From NCBI GenBank assembly GCA_905147135.1, contig LR990046.1:13298501-13362500 (forward strand): 64,000 nt of DNA. The letters are read 5' to 3'. Positions 1-12,129 of the stretch are shown in pieces. Within the stretch, counting starts at the first letter, position 1. Every line of letters begins with the position of its first letter. The notes beneath the pieces were generated by a model. The model had not been told where the DNA came from and made no database searches. It worked only from the letters and a program-made list of their open reading frames with translations. This stretch comes from Blastobasis lacticolella (lineage: Eukaryota; Arthropoda; Insecta; Lepidoptera; Blastobasidae). A program made the position numbers and the translations under genes.

Positions 1-2930
1 TACATATTACAGTGATATTTTCGTTGTGATGATATCGTTTTATCTCCTACTAAAATTGTAGCTTCAAATAATCTAGTCTAGTAGATACGTATCTATCTAC
101 TAAAGCAACTACAATCTATTTTAACCTTGCCGATGTGGTCGGGGTAACTTGTTAGCTTTTTACAAAAGAACCGTACCAATCGCCTCCTCCCACTGCGTTA
201 AGGTAAAGTCCAATATTTTCCTTATCATTATAGTTGCTTGTTGCTTACTTTTTATTTTTAGGAAATAAGAAATTTTTATTTTGTTGTAGGATATTGATCA
301 GGTATGTATGAGAATGTATGTACAGGATCGTAGCAAATTGAAAAATGAGGCCTACCTACCCCTACGGGTAAAATGGCGTGGCGGTATGTGTATGTCGCTA
401 CACCTCCATGGTCTCGTGGACTGTAGGCTAATTACGTGATACTCTGATTTCAATTATTGAAATTTTTATTTTTGTTATCGAATGCCCGGATAAGATCACC
501 CGGTCAGAGCCTTGTTGTTTTATTAAACGGCCTTCAGCTTCGTCAATTTTCTTTGCCTGGAGCCTTCGTTTCGCTGGCCTCGCCACTATCGTATCAAACA
601 GTTTGCATAAAAACGACAAATTTCGCGTCATAAGGATCTGGATTTGGAAATGAGGTTGCAGTATTCAGATTACGCTTACAACTCAATTTGCCATCAGTTC
701 TAGAGCCAATCTAGAAAAGCGACGGGTCTTGATCTTACCCAACCTCGTGGACAGTTTCTACCACTCAATATTTATGTCACCCAGGGAGCTCCAAGCCTTC
801 AAAGCAATTGTAAGCGGTTGGGGTTATGGATACGAGCAGTTGAAAGTCGGACGAAAGATAGACTAGACCAGGCGGGACCTTTCTATAGTCTGACATGAAT
901 ATTTAACGTTCTCTCTTTGCAGTGGCTTCTTGAAAGAGTTCATCATAAAAAGTCCTCCAAAAAGTCGGTCAACGACCGGACCTTTTGGTTTCGCTGCTCT
1001 ACTCCAAATGGCCTCACACTCATCCTGTCATCGTTTCTAGCCTAGCTTTACGTTGAACTCCCCATAACAACCGTGTTTGTAATGGGAGTTTATGCGGACC
1101 CACCACCATCTATGATATTCCAAGATATTCCATCTAGATATCTATGGATACGAGGCCCCTGGAGGGCATCAGGGAGTGGCGTTGCCACTGGTAAACAGCT
1201 AGGTACACATATGTAATTAGACGTTAACTTAACAGCAGACGTTAGTATATATATTCTGTGGTTGATTAAGAAATTGAATGCGAATGAATGCTGGTTACTA
1301 GGCGACGCGCATTTACCACTATATGTTATATAGGTAGGTAGTTAGGTACGTAGACATGCAGCGACGCGACGAATCATCCGGCGCGTGCGGTGTTATCCAA
1401 ACAGGAGGCTTTTTGTTTGCTCGTTTACTGGCGTAAACAGGCGTGTCCCTGGCCTAGGTCGAACAGGGTAAACAAAGCCCTCTTTAAAAAGACGGAAAGG
1501 GTCTGGATCTCCTGAAATTAATGCTGCGTACATACGGAAGCCAAACGAGCGGTAGCCAGAGCCAGACGAGACCAATAAATAAGTTGGAATAAAGGGACTT
1601 TTTTAAGGGTAGCACGACCGAGGGTCAATGCGGCACAGCATTATCTCCATGTGTCTGTTTAAAAGGATCACAGTAACCTGTTATACGACAACCCCGCAGT
1701 AAAGGAGAAATGGCGCTCGTATTTCCACGAGTTGCTGAATAAGCGTATACATAGAAAGTTGCCTTCAGACATTTTAAAGCTAATTACTTCACCTTGATAA
1801 CGACATCTATTCATAGTCGTGTGAACAATGGTTTTTGAGATACAGTTTACCGCGTGGGGGTGTTCCTGTGCGGATCACTCGAAATGTTTGGCTTTTTGGC
1901 TATCTGAAGGAACTTGTGTGGTAAAACAACTAAATAAATAAGCGAGCGCAGCGAATTCGAAATTTTTTCGGTTGACTAAAAAGCTCGCGTGTTTGTAATA
2001 ATACAAATCGCTTAAAAATATTTAGGCTTTGCATTGACAAACGGCCATACACTCCTCCTGATGGTACCTACCTAATAAAAGTTATTTTTAAAAACAATGA
2101 GTTAGCGTAGCGAGCTCGAAGCTTTTGGCATTTTGGCATTCTAAACCACCTTGCCCGATTGTAATAAAAGCAACATAATCATGAGCGAGCACATCCAGCT
2201 CGTAAAACATGACCTTCCTTCTGTTGCAGTCGAGTAAACAAATAAAACAAGTTAAGTTACTATTGTAAGATCGAATTTAGAATTCGTTATGCCGTTGGGG
2301 GGTCATAAAATCGAACTTATAAGTAATGTACTTGGTACACAAAGCCCATGATAGGAGTCAGAACTCTAGAAAAGTTTCAAAAGAACAGGCGTAAACCCAG
2401 GTATACCCAGTTGATTGTTATGAGCTGTTGAAGTGAAGTGAATTATTAACGAAAATATGAAACGGTTAATTATCGAGTGTAGTGAGCTCGAAATTTTAGG
2501 CATGTTTGTATATTGAAGTGCAAGATCTAGTTGAGGTTTCAGTCGGTTGGTTTTTTCCTTAGCACGCGTATCTAATTGGATACTATGCTAGTTGACGGAA
2601 ACAGATGTCACATCACAAATTGGCGCTCGGTCGTTGTATATTATAGTATAAAAGTAAAGAAAACCCGTGCAAATAAATTTGTTTATATTGTGTAAGTAGA
2701 TACAGACATACGAAAAACAATTCCACAAATTCGTGTTATATTTGTGTTCGTAAATAGGTATAGTTGATACTGGTTCTGCGAATCATCGGTAGATAGGCAG
2801 TTCTCAAACTTTCGTATTTACATAGTTCGTGGTTTATAGTTCATGTAATCAACTAGCAAACCGTTCCTACATATAAAAATGGAAAACCCTATAAATTATT
2901 TTACGTCGTATTAAACCCTAAAATTTGCGT
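1..2930. other. Gene-free AT-rich stretch with scattered CTCGCT-type repeats
   Basis: No gene recognised. Short frames (for example 428-631 and 1393-1575 on the minus strand) lack any family signature. At about 1935-1990, 2100-2135 and 2475-2510 are single units of the AGCGAGCTCGAA repeat described at 7.3-8.4 kb, here in the opposite orientation. Confidence 0.5.
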
Positions 2931-2934
2931 CAAT

Positions 2935-3135
2935 GTCTGTTTTTTATATCATACGGTATAGGCAAACAGGCAAGCGGGTCACCTGATGGAAAGTGGTGAC
3001 CACTGTCTATAGACATTAGCAACACCAAAAGTATTGCCAATGCCCACCTCTATAACCGTTGCTCTGGCAGGAAAAGGCAAATAAATGCCCCTCCACTGCC
3101 TAAGACCTGGAGACACTGGAGACCTTACTCACCGG
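2935..3135 (+). repeat. Interspersed repeat (SINE/LINE 3'-end type)
   Basis: Contains GGCAAACAGGCAAGCGGGTC and a following CACCTGATGG, a motif repeated in shorter form at 41335-41395 (GGCAAACAAGCTTACGGCCC ... CACCATGTGATGG) and echoed near 36,600. This is typical of a high-copy interspersed family. Confidence 0.55.
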
Positions 3136-3289
3136 CAGAAACACAATATTATTTATAAGAGTTATATTATTATTCCGTAAGGTAGAGGTACTTCCCCAAT
3201 CGGGCGGCTCCAATTAGAACGGGATACCTTGCTATGCCCTACCTCTCTTAAGCCGCTGCGCTATATAAAACTGAGCACACGAAGAAGGC

Positions 3290-3610
3290 AAAATTAAATA
3301 CACCTAAAAGAAAGAGCCAAGTAGAGACGATACCCATCACTTCAAAAACTACGATCAACAGAACAAAGTAGGTACATGGCAGGCTGCAGGGCGAATGTTG
3401 AAACATATAAGGAAAGACGCTGTCAATAGAACGAATAAATTCAAGTACCTACCTCAGATCCATGTTGCTCTACCTATCAAGCTCAAGGAGCCCATATTAA
3501 AGCGCATAATTAGGCCTGTAATGTACTATGGCATCGAGACTTGACCGAAACAAATCCACACCAACGACATGAAAATGCTGCGGTGAATGTGCACATACAC
3601 ACTCACTCGT
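3290..3610 (+). pseudogene. Decayed reverse transcriptase C-terminal fragment
   Basis: Read on the plus strand, pieces such as NKFKYL, RPVMYYGIET and a later NDMKMLR match the thumb region that follows YADD in RTE-like reverse transcriptases. It is riddled with stops and lies opposite to, and against the 3' end of, the larger minus-strand element. Confidence 0.5.
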
Positions 3611-3670
3611 ACACGTCTCATATATAAGCTCTCTTCCCAGTCGTTCACTCTTGACAGAGTGGTCGTGGTT

Positions 3671-5190
3671 TCATGACGATGCGTCTTCTCTGGATAACGC
3701 AGCCCCCGCGATGCGCCTCCACTTGTTGCGGTCTTCAGCGTTACGGGAACATTCAACAATTGTACTACGTGTTGCAGCCTTTATTAGGTCTGTCCAACGC
3801 GTAGGCGATCGACCTCGTGATCGTTTGCCCTCCACTGTCCCTTGGACAACGAGTCGTTCCACGGAGTTCTGGTTTCGAACAATGTGTCCGAAGTATTTGA
3901 GTATTCGTATTTGCACAGTCGACGATAATCTTTCCTTGATTTTAAGCTCTTCCAAGATCGAGGCATTGGTCCGAAACGCAGTCCAAGGAATCGTAGCAGT
4001 CTCCGCCAGCACCACATTTCCAGGGCATCGATTTTGCGTCGGTCTTTCAGGCGAACCGTCCACGTTTCTGCGCCATACAGAAATATGGAGAAAACTAGGC
4101 TTCTCATCAGGCGGACTTTCGTGGTTTTGGTGATGTTGCGGTTGCCCCAGACTTTTTTCAGCCTATCAACAGCAGATCTTGTAATAGCACATCTCCTTCG
4201 GATCTCGTTCTCACATCCCCCAGTATTCGTGATCGTGGAGCCGAGGTACACGTAGCTTTGGACAACTTCGCAGTTGCCAATCCTTGAAAAATCTGGTTGA
4301 TTTAGTTCGGCTCGGTCCACGATCATCATTTTGGTTTTGTCTCTGTTGATCGCAAGTCCGAAGGAGAGGCTTATTGTCTCAAGATGCGCCAACAGCTGCT
4401 CCATATCCTCTCTTGATTGGGCGAGCAGGGTTGTGTCATCGGCATATCGCAAGTTTGACGTCTTCCGGCCCCCCACTGAAACTCCCTTGTCCCATTGCTC
4501 CAACACAATTCTCATTATACACTCCGTTTAGATGTTAAACAGGAGTGGAGAAAGGATGCACCCCTGGCGAACACCAGCCCGTGTCTTAAAACATTCCGAA
4601 TCGACATCGTCTATTCGAACAGCCGCAGTTCCGTCCTCAAATAGGCAGCGTATGAGATGAACTAGATGGTTAGGAACTCCCATATGAATGAGTACGTCCC
4701 ATAACTTATGCCATTTCACGGTATCGAAGGCCTTTCTAAAGTCGACAAAGCAGATATATAGTGGGCTATTGAACTCTCTAGACTTTTCGATTATTTGACG
4801 AAGAATTAAAATCTGCTCTCTTGTTCCACGACCCCTGACGAATCCTGTCTGCTCTGCAGCTATTTCAGGATTCAAAAAAGCCTGCAGTCTGGTGTTGATG
4901 ATATGGAGGAGTACTTTGCTAGCGTGGGAAATCAAGGCTATGAGTCTGTAGTTGCTACATTTCTTTGTGGATCCCTTCTTGTGTAGTGGTATGAACACGG
5001 AGTGAGCCCAGTCACGGGGCCATTTTCCTGTCTCCCAGACACCATTGCAAATAGTATGCAGCATCTCAACTCCGTATTCGCCTGCCGCTTTGAAGATCTC
5101 TATTGGGATGTTGTCAGCTCCTACAGCTTTATTCATCTTTAAATGATTGATTGCGGCTCGGACTTCGCTCTTCAGTATAAATGGTTCCAT
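3671..5190 (-). pseudogene. Reverse transcriptase region of the RTE-like element
   Basis: Three open pieces (5190-4528, 4515-3784 and 4063-3671). The first has FVDFRKAFDTV and GVRQGCILSPLLFNI, the second has the catalytic box LRYADD and the thumb region, the third the C-terminal GRSPTRWTDLI typical of this clade. An in-frame stop separates the first two pieces just after LLFNI, and the last is in another frame. Confidence 0.85.
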
Positions 5191-6707
5191 AGTGTTACGC
5201 GCCGTTTCTGACAGTGAACCACTGTTATGTAACTGCGCCGTGCTGCTAACAGTTGCTTAGAATAATCTTTCCACACGCCCACAATATCCCTTATTTCTGT
5301 TACAGTCGCTCCACTTGAATTCTCGACAGCCCAGGTCTTAGGTTTAAATTGACAGGTTATACGGCGAATCTTCTTAAATAAATCTTTCGTTTCGTGGCGC
5401 TCAGCATTTTTTTCCAACTCTAGGCAGATGTTTCTGAGATGGTTATTACGATCTCTGCGAGAAGAAGATTGAATCTGCGCGCTCAACGAATTTAAATCCC
5501 GGCCAGGTGCACCCTTGGCTTTCATCTCACGACGTCGCTCCACGAGGCGCCAGGTATCGTCTGACATCCAATGTTGGTGTTTTCCTGTAGATCGAATAGG
5601 TTGTGTCGAGCTTAGAGTCTCTTTAAGTTGTTCCTTTGCAGATTTCCAGAGCGAGTCAGGGTCATCACCCAATGATCTCGACCTCCATGTGTTGTTGCCA
5701 GCTGCCAGTTGGTTCCTAAAAGCTGTTTGGTCTGTTATTTGGAGCTTCTTGTTAGCTTTACGAGGGATGGAGTTTCGTAACTTAATTTTGAGATTGCAAA
5801 CAAGGAGTTGATGGTCAGACTGACAGTCAGCTCCAGGCAGTGTGTGTGCGTTCATAATTGAACTTCGCCATCTTGACCTTACAAGAATATAATCAATCTG
5901 ATTCCTATGTTTGCCATCAGGGGACGTCCAGGTGTATAGCCGTCTATAATGTTGCTGGAATACAGTATTCATAATAGTGAGACTGTTGTCAGCCGCAAAC
6001 TGGAGTAATCTCTCCCCTCGATTATTTCTTTGGCCGAGACCATAGTTGCCTACAATATGCCGCAAACCCGCATCCATTCTTGTGTCACCCACTTTAGCAT
6101 TAAAATCGCCAAGTATTATAAGCAATTCCCTGTTTGGTATTGTTGCAATTGAAGATTCAATGTCAATGTAGAACCTTTCTACGTCTTCATCTCTTGCCGC
6201 GCTGGTGGGTGCATACACCTGTATAATATTCAAGGGGGTGGGTGATGCATCGAGCTTCATTGTCACAATTCTGCTGCTGACAGGGTTATATCCTAAGACT
6301 GCTCTAGTCCAATGTTTAGGGATTGCAATCGCCACTCCGGCGTAGCTGCTAGTATCATCTCCCGAATAATAGATGGTGTGTTTATCTAGGTTACGATGGC
6401 CACTACCCTTCCAATGAGTCTCGCTTAAACCAGTAATAATGGTGTCGCATCGCTGGAGCTCATGATCCAAGATGTGTAATTTAGTCTCATCGAGGAGTCC
6501 ACGTACATTCCATGTACCAATACGGATGTTCTTGCGTAATTGGATTTGTGCCCTTCCAGACGCATGTTTTCCGAGGGATGCCTGGTTGCCTACATTTCCT
6601 CGGCCGGTAACCCATTTAACACTTTGAGTCCCGGAAAACTCATAGCGCCGGTCGCTACGCGGGTCGCTCGGCAAACATACTCTTGAATTATGTCGCATTT
6701 TCATCAT
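5172..6707 (-). pseudogene. Endonuclease region of the RTE-like element
   Basis: 511 open codons. AP-endonuclease signatures are all visible in order: GTWNVRG, the catalytic Glu in LSETHW, VYAPT, GDFNAKVG, QIDYILV and the SDHQL end. These are the metal and phosphate-binding residues that nick the target for target-primed reverse transcription. The reading frame runs past the domain into the linker and ends out of frame with the RT. Confidence 0.85.
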
Positions 6708-6740
6708 GTAACTCTCGTGGGAATGGATAATGTAGTAGTA

Positions 6741-7225
6741 TCCCGTTGCTTTCTACATCGCGGTACTACAGACTCAATGTCTGTAGAATTCTGTTAGTGA
6801 ACCGGTCCAGACTAAACTTCCTTACGCTTCACCACAGTACTGATGGCTACCGCTGCCCTCCATCAGGATCCAGGTACTACGCCCCTGTGGCTCGCCTCCT
6901 CCGCTGGTTTGGCCGTTCCGACAGCTGCTGTCTCCGCCCTTCCCCACCGTTGAGGTCTTCACCCGTAACCCTGGGCACGGGCTCCGCGCTATACCCCGCA
7001 GTACTGGGTCCCTGCATATATAAGCATTCACACTTAATTTTTATTTTTTATCTTTTTCTGATATTTTGATCTCATCTGTGGGGGGGAAGCCTGGAGATCT
7101 GTAGTACAGGTATTCAGCCTTTTTCAGACTACAGGTTCCCACAAAGGCGTTATGTTAGTACCTTATATGATTATCAACGAGATTATGTAACATTTGTGTG
7201 AACTAATAAATCAATTTTTTTTTTT
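6741..7225. repeat. Repeat-derived flank (5' UTR-like part of the RTE element and an unrelated AT tail)
   Basis: Bases 6,800-7,020 are GC-rich, which fits a LINE 5' UTR next to the endonuclease. From about 7,060 the sequence becomes AT-rich and ends in AATAAATC followed by a T-run at 7,205-7,222, suggesting the 3' end of another insertion. No gene seen. Confidence 0.4.
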
Positions 7226-8477
7226 TGCATTTCTTGAGTCAGACGCGGATTCAGGGAGGGCAATCCCCCCCCCCCCCCCCCCTCAGCCCTGACTGTGACT
7301 CACACAGCCTACATCCAGCCACATCGCCTACGGTTTTATGAGACAAAAGGCCAAAAATTCGAAGCTCGCTGCGCTCGCTCAAGTATTCCATAAATTTTTC
7401 AATCACTCCAACTTTTTAGAACAGGAATGTCAATAATTTCGAGCTCGCGTCGCTCACTCGTTCATCGCCTTCAGTTTTGTCATACTATTCACCAATATCT
7501 CGAAACCTTAAATTCTAAAATATTCATTTTAACAATCACCCCAGCTTTTAAGAACCATAATGTTAAAAGTTTCATGCGCGCTCCGATTGCTAATTCAATA
7601 ATTTTAATTCTTCTATTGTCTTTTATTACCATCAGCATCACACATCATCCTAAGCTAAAATGTCAAAAATTCCAAGCTCGCTCCGCTCGCTCATTACTTT
7701 ATTGCTCACCCCAGCTTTTAAGACCCAAAATATCAAAAATATCGAACTCACTTCGCTTGCCCATTCATAGGTTTCAGTTACTTTTCTTACCTTTCACCAA
7801 GCTCGTTGCGGTCGCTTATTCATTAATTTCCCTGAGTTACTTTTATAGAGTTCAACCATTGCTGTTTAAACACAAAATATTTAAAATATCGACCAAAAAT
7901 TACAAAAATTTAAAGGTCGCTTCGCTCGCTCAATCGTAGGTTTCAGATACTTTTCTTATCATTCACCTAGAGCGTTGCGGTATACTTTGATTTCCTTAAA
8001 TTAGTATTGTGAGGATCACCCATTGCTGTAAAGACCAAAAATATCTACAATAGAGAGCTCGTTTCGCTCGCTCATTAATTTAATGATCACCTCAAGCTTT
8101 TATAACCCAAAATATCACAAATTACAAGCTCACTCCGCTCGCTCATTCATTCAATTCACTCCAACTTTTAAGACCTCAAACGTAAAAAATTTCGAGCTCG
8201 CTCCTTTTAAGACCCACAATTTCTAAAATTACGAGCTCGTTCCGCTCGCTTACACATTCGTTGTTCTCCTCCAGGTTTTAAAACCTAAAATTTCCGAGCT
8301 CGGCCCTCTCGCTCATTCATTTATTGTTCACCTCACTAAAAAGGGCTAATTGTTTTTTACTCAGGGCGCTCGCTCATTGATTTGAGAATACCTATAATTA
8401 GAAGATACCCATAGAAGATACCATGAACTTTGACTTTTGCCCCCCCCCCTCAACCAAATCCTGTATCCGCGCCTGTC
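7226..8477. repeat. Array of CTCGCT-rich repeats flanked by poly-C runs and imperfect inverted ends
   Basis: At least ten degenerate units of roughly 70-100 bp, each with a core like GAGCTCGCTCCGCTCGCTCA followed by TTCATT, an AT-rich stretch and often CACCCCAGCTTTTAAGACCC then AAAATNTC. A poly-C run occurs near each end (7,267 and 8,441). The outer edges, CAGACGCGGATTCAGG at left and the complement of CCTGTATCCGCGCCTG at right, form an imperfect inverted repeat, so the block may be one element. Long open frames inside it result from the repeat and are not genes. Units recur at 18.2-18.35 and 23.1-23.4 kb. Confidence 0.7.
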
Positions 8478-8494
8478 TCGAGTTGACAGAGTCC

Positions 8495-8875
8495 GTAACG
8501 AGCATGACCCATGGATTGGTTGTGGATGGTTGTGTTAACGCGCGCCAAGCCCCGGGATCCACCTTGACCATGATCCAGGATTTGGAAGATCAGATAATTG
8601 CAGTGGAGCGACTGCCATCTGACATCCGTAACCCCTTTTAACAGGGGAACCTGACCGACTGGAGAATGACACATGGATACGTAAGAAAAACTTGCCTAAA
8701 TCTACCGGGGTGCCGGGCGTCAGGCCCAAGAAGCGATAGATTGACATCGTTGACTAGGATGCGAGAGCCAACGGCATAATAATATGATGCAAGGATTTGG
8801 AAGTACGAGCGAAGTGAAGGAGAAAGAGCAGGAAAGCGGTCCCTGGCAGAAGCCGGGATGACAAAAAACATGAAT
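8495..8875. repeat. SINE tail (minus) followed by LINE 3'-end fragment (plus)
   Basis: 8,555-8,660 is the reverse complement of the tail of the tRNA-derived SINE seen whole at 60.4 kb (GGATCATGGTCAAGGT side). 8,667-8,875 reads GTCAGGCCCAAGAAGCGATAG and GATTGACATCG, the RPKKRWID-type C-terminus of an RTE-like reverse transcriptase, ending in CCTGGCAGAAGCCGGGAT. The same tail occurs at 41.2, 47.5 and 52.4 kb. Confidence 0.6.
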
Positions 8876-8879
8876 TATA

Positions 8880-9289
8880 AATATTTACAATAAAGTAATT
8901 TGAGGCGATGAAGCAATAATTAATTATACATTGAATAAGAATTTAAATTTTTTAAGTATGTCTGTTTATACACGCTGATCTCCAGAACTACTGGACGGAT
9001 TTTAATAAAACTTTTTGTTGTTGTACAGCTATTAAGCCTGCGCAATATAGGGTATAATTGATTTTGGAAACTGGAACATCTGATGTTGAACCACAGCTTG
9101 ACCTCTTCGTAGTACTATAGAATATAATAGAATACATTAGGGAGGATATTTAAAATGGTCGCTCCGGAAAAAGACAAACTGCCCTAAAACAAATTCCACA
9201 CGTACATTTACATAAATAGGCATTGATCAAAACAATGATTCATTCCAAGAATAAACATCACGCGAACACCGTGCGTGATCTTTGACCGC
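8880..9289. other. AT-rich stretch with a Helitron-like fragment
   Basis: Around 8,955-9,020 the text ACTGGACGGATTTTAATAAA resembles the conserved inner part of the Helitron-type element at 43.7 kb. Nothing else is recognised. Confidence 0.3.
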
Positions 9290-9740
9290 ACTATCTGTCT
9301 ATCAGCTGGAACTGCACACGATTAAAGTTTGGGGAGCGCAGCCGCGTCGTCGGGAAGCCCGGTGTCCGATCAACACAACAACTACAAACATAAATAAGTC
9401 AGCCGCGCACGGCGACTAGCGAGTTCCTCCGCGGGCTTCGTGAGAAGCGCACGCGCACAATATATCACTTGCTGTGCGACGCCGCGAGCGACGGTGTCGT
9501 TGGAACGTGCTGTCGCCGATTGCCGCAATCATCCAGTTGAGAATAAACAAACATGTGAGTATCAGTGGAACGTTTACGTAATGAGGGCCAGAGCCGCGCC
9601 GCGCCGCGCCGGCCGGCAATTCGCGACAATCAATCATCCCATTCTTCCCTGACGCGCCGGAGACCGACCACCTATTAGCGTTGCAGGATCCCGGCAGTCG
9701 TCCAGCCACTGTATGTTGACAGAATGTCCCGGTACACACT
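9290..9740 (+). promoter_or_regulatory. GC-rich block; candidate promoter/5' non-coding exon of the ITIH-like gene
   Basis: About 450 bp clearly richer in G+C and CpG than the surrounding AT-rich DNA. It contains a strong donor-like GTGAGTATC at 9555. Splicing from there to the acceptor near 12115 (polypyrimidine then AAACAG) would make a 5' non-coding exon joined 15 nt upstream of the ATG at 12130. Short ORFs exist on both strands here but show no recognisable protein. Inference only; a transcript would settle it. Confidence 0.3.
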
Positions 9741-12081
9741 GTTGGTACCTATTTACAGTGTGACTGTTCTAGTAAATGAATGTTCTGCTTCATTCAATTC
9801 CTTAGTTGACTATTGTTTATTTTAGGCACGGTCTGCCTTCACTATGTGCTTTGTTGGAATAGCAATGCAAACATAATGTTTAAAAAGTATAGGTAGATTG
9901 GTGATGTGGTGACAATAATACAATGGTCTGACTCCCAGACCAACCCATTCTTTTATTTCGAGGCAATTGTTAACCACTTGCCTATAATTTGTTTGCATAA
10001 TTGCATTAATATTTTTTGTATCTCTACTTGTGTTCTCTGGTGTACAATAAAGAGTTTTGTATTGTACTGTATTGTATAATTTCTGTTCTTCACCGACTAG
10101 GTAGGTAGATATAGTATTTTACAAACTACCTGCAACATACATAAAATATTAGCTTACTGCGTGCCATTGCTCGGCTGTTAACGTGTAGTGCTTAAATTAG
10201 AAACTTTATAATATATAAATAAAACTTCTTTTTATAATGTACTTGCCGCCGAATCCATTCATTTTATGGGAAATATGCCTGTGTCCCCCGTGCCGTGAAA
10301 TGCCTGGCAGAGTAGATTTATCATCACCTGTATAATTGCGGGTCTACACTACGTTCGATCTCCAACCTGGCTATCATTTGCCAAGCCTGGATATAATGGC
10401 ATAATCCTATAATAACGTGGAGGAGGCAATACATTCATTAGTATGTATTAAATTGGATGCAATATATGTTCTTACCTATAGTTTTTATTATCAATAAGAG
10501 ACAATTCTGTTTTATAGCAAGAATATTATTCCTGCAAACCTACTTAGAAATAGAACTGGGTATCTATCTATACGAACCCATTATGTTCAAGTATAAAAGT
10601 AAAAAAGCAATAACTGTACAAACTTGCAAAACTTGTTTGGAAGAGGCTATAACCTATGGCAACGGGTTCGGGAGCGTCGCTAAGCAATATAAAACGATAT
10701 TTTAAAAAGCCAACGTACTTCTTAGCCAATATTTTTGTTATAGTAAATAAGGCGGTAAATAATGCACATCGGCTAGTTTATGATTTAGATTGAATGCGAC
10801 TAAAGTACCTATTTTAGAAAGTAACTTCTTTTAGCGTGTCAATGACAAACATTATATTGTTGTGGCCCTTAACTTAGCCACTATCGGCGGCTGTCATGAC
10901 ATCCTCTTACGAGCAGGAGAAAGTAATTGCATATAAGTAAACCTGTACAATAATCATTTTAAATACTTAGCCACACAAAAATGTAAATCCCCGGCGCGGC
11001 CTTGCCGACTGTTTATTCTCATTCAAGTTGCAATTCAATATTACCAAACAGTATCGAGTGCCAAACTGTATTACCCTACGTATGCATAATGATATCATCA
11101 CATAATCGCCTCTGTCTGTATTTTTTATTGTCTGTCGTTGGCATATTTTTGTTGATTTTCCTCAAACAGAATCTTCGGATGTACCTATTTGAAGCAGCCA
11201 GGGAATCCCAGACTTCTTCGAGTTCGAACATAATGTATGATGATGAGTTTGTTTATGCTTGAACTCCTAAGCTTTAATTGAAACATCGAGAGAATCCCAC
11301 CGAACTCCAACTCGAACATAATGTATGATGATGATTTTGTTCAAGGTCGAACGCTTAAGCTTTTCAATTAAGTTCCCAAGAAGTACTACTACTTCTTAGT
11401 GTAACTCTAGTAGGAGCTCCCAGAAAAAATTAAATTTCGAGCAGCTTCGTATACAACTAAGACTAACTAAGTACTAAAGCATTAAATAAATAAATTGAAT
11501 GAATTGTTAAGAACATTGAATGAAGGTTGAATGTTTTCTACGATTTTCTTGCTATTGTTATTTATCAAACTGAAATCGTTGACCCATTGTCATACAGAAT
11601 AAGATAAATGTTACTAGTCGCGATAATCTATCTCAAAAAAAAAACACTGCATTGATTACAAGCTTATCTCAGAGGCCATTGTTTAAATTTGTTAAAAAGT
11701 TAATAATTAATGTGTCACAATTATTGTGACACTACCTATTTACAAAATTAGACTACACGTATGCCGTGTGGGAGAAGAGTCTTGCTTTAGGTTCAAAATA
11801 TTGTTTTTGACTGACTATAGATATGTATACTCAAAAGTCGTGACTGGTCGTGGGCTGTATGTATCCGGATGCTATTTGTGATGCGTGTCCGTGTACTTGT
11901 TGGTCAGGTAAAATGTGTAGCTATTTGAACTTTAGATTTATTACACAAGATAACCAATACAATTAATTAACTTAATTTAATTCGCGAAAAGGCGACCTTA
12001 TTGCTTTTGGTGAAATCTTCAGTTGGAAATCGTCATAAAAATCGGGAAAGCTGATGATGTACCTAAATATTTCTTCAGCAA
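9741..12081. other. Intergenic DNA upstream of the ITIH-like gene; tandem duplication and possible psq-type relic
   Basis: 9,985-10,080 ends in repeated ATTGT units after AATAAAG, a LINE-type 3' tail. 10,584-10,702 can be read as a short frame ending GNGFGSVAKQYK, faintly like a pipsqueak helix-turn-helix of pogo-like transposases. 11,205-11,368 is an approximate tandem duplication of about 85-100 bp sharing CGAACATAATGTATGATGAT. No gene is supported. Confidence 0.35.
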
Positions 12082-12129
12082 ATGTTTAAAATATGCTTTT
12101 GTCCACTCCCAAACAGATATCACCCAGCC

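Larger units (their letters stand above)
3640..6740 (-). mobile_element. RTE-like non-LTR retrotransposon, inactivated
   Basis: One minus-strand element carrying an apurinic endonuclease-like domain followed by reverse transcriptase, the usual RTE/BovB-like order in Lepidoptera. The coding frame is broken by a frameshift between the endonuclease and RT (about 5180-5200), a nonsense codon at about 4526 and another shift near 4060, so the copy cannot be autonomous. The 3' end is unclear because it abuts a decayed RT fragment of opposite orientation. A 5' UTR-like GC-rich stretch extends to about 7,070. Confidence 0.85.

Noticed and set aside
3651..4255. Plus-strand frames of 160 and 73 codons
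   Set aside because: Antisense of the RTE-like reverse transcriptase.
7427..7939. 170-codon open frame on the plus strand
   Set aside because: It lies entirely inside the CTCGCT repeat array; its openness comes from the repeated unit and its composition is low-complexity.
12082..12129. Upstream in-frame ATG for the ITIH-like protein
   Set aside because: Starting there puts 16 extra residues before the hydrophobic signal peptide, and a 3' splice site appears to lie between the two ATGs.
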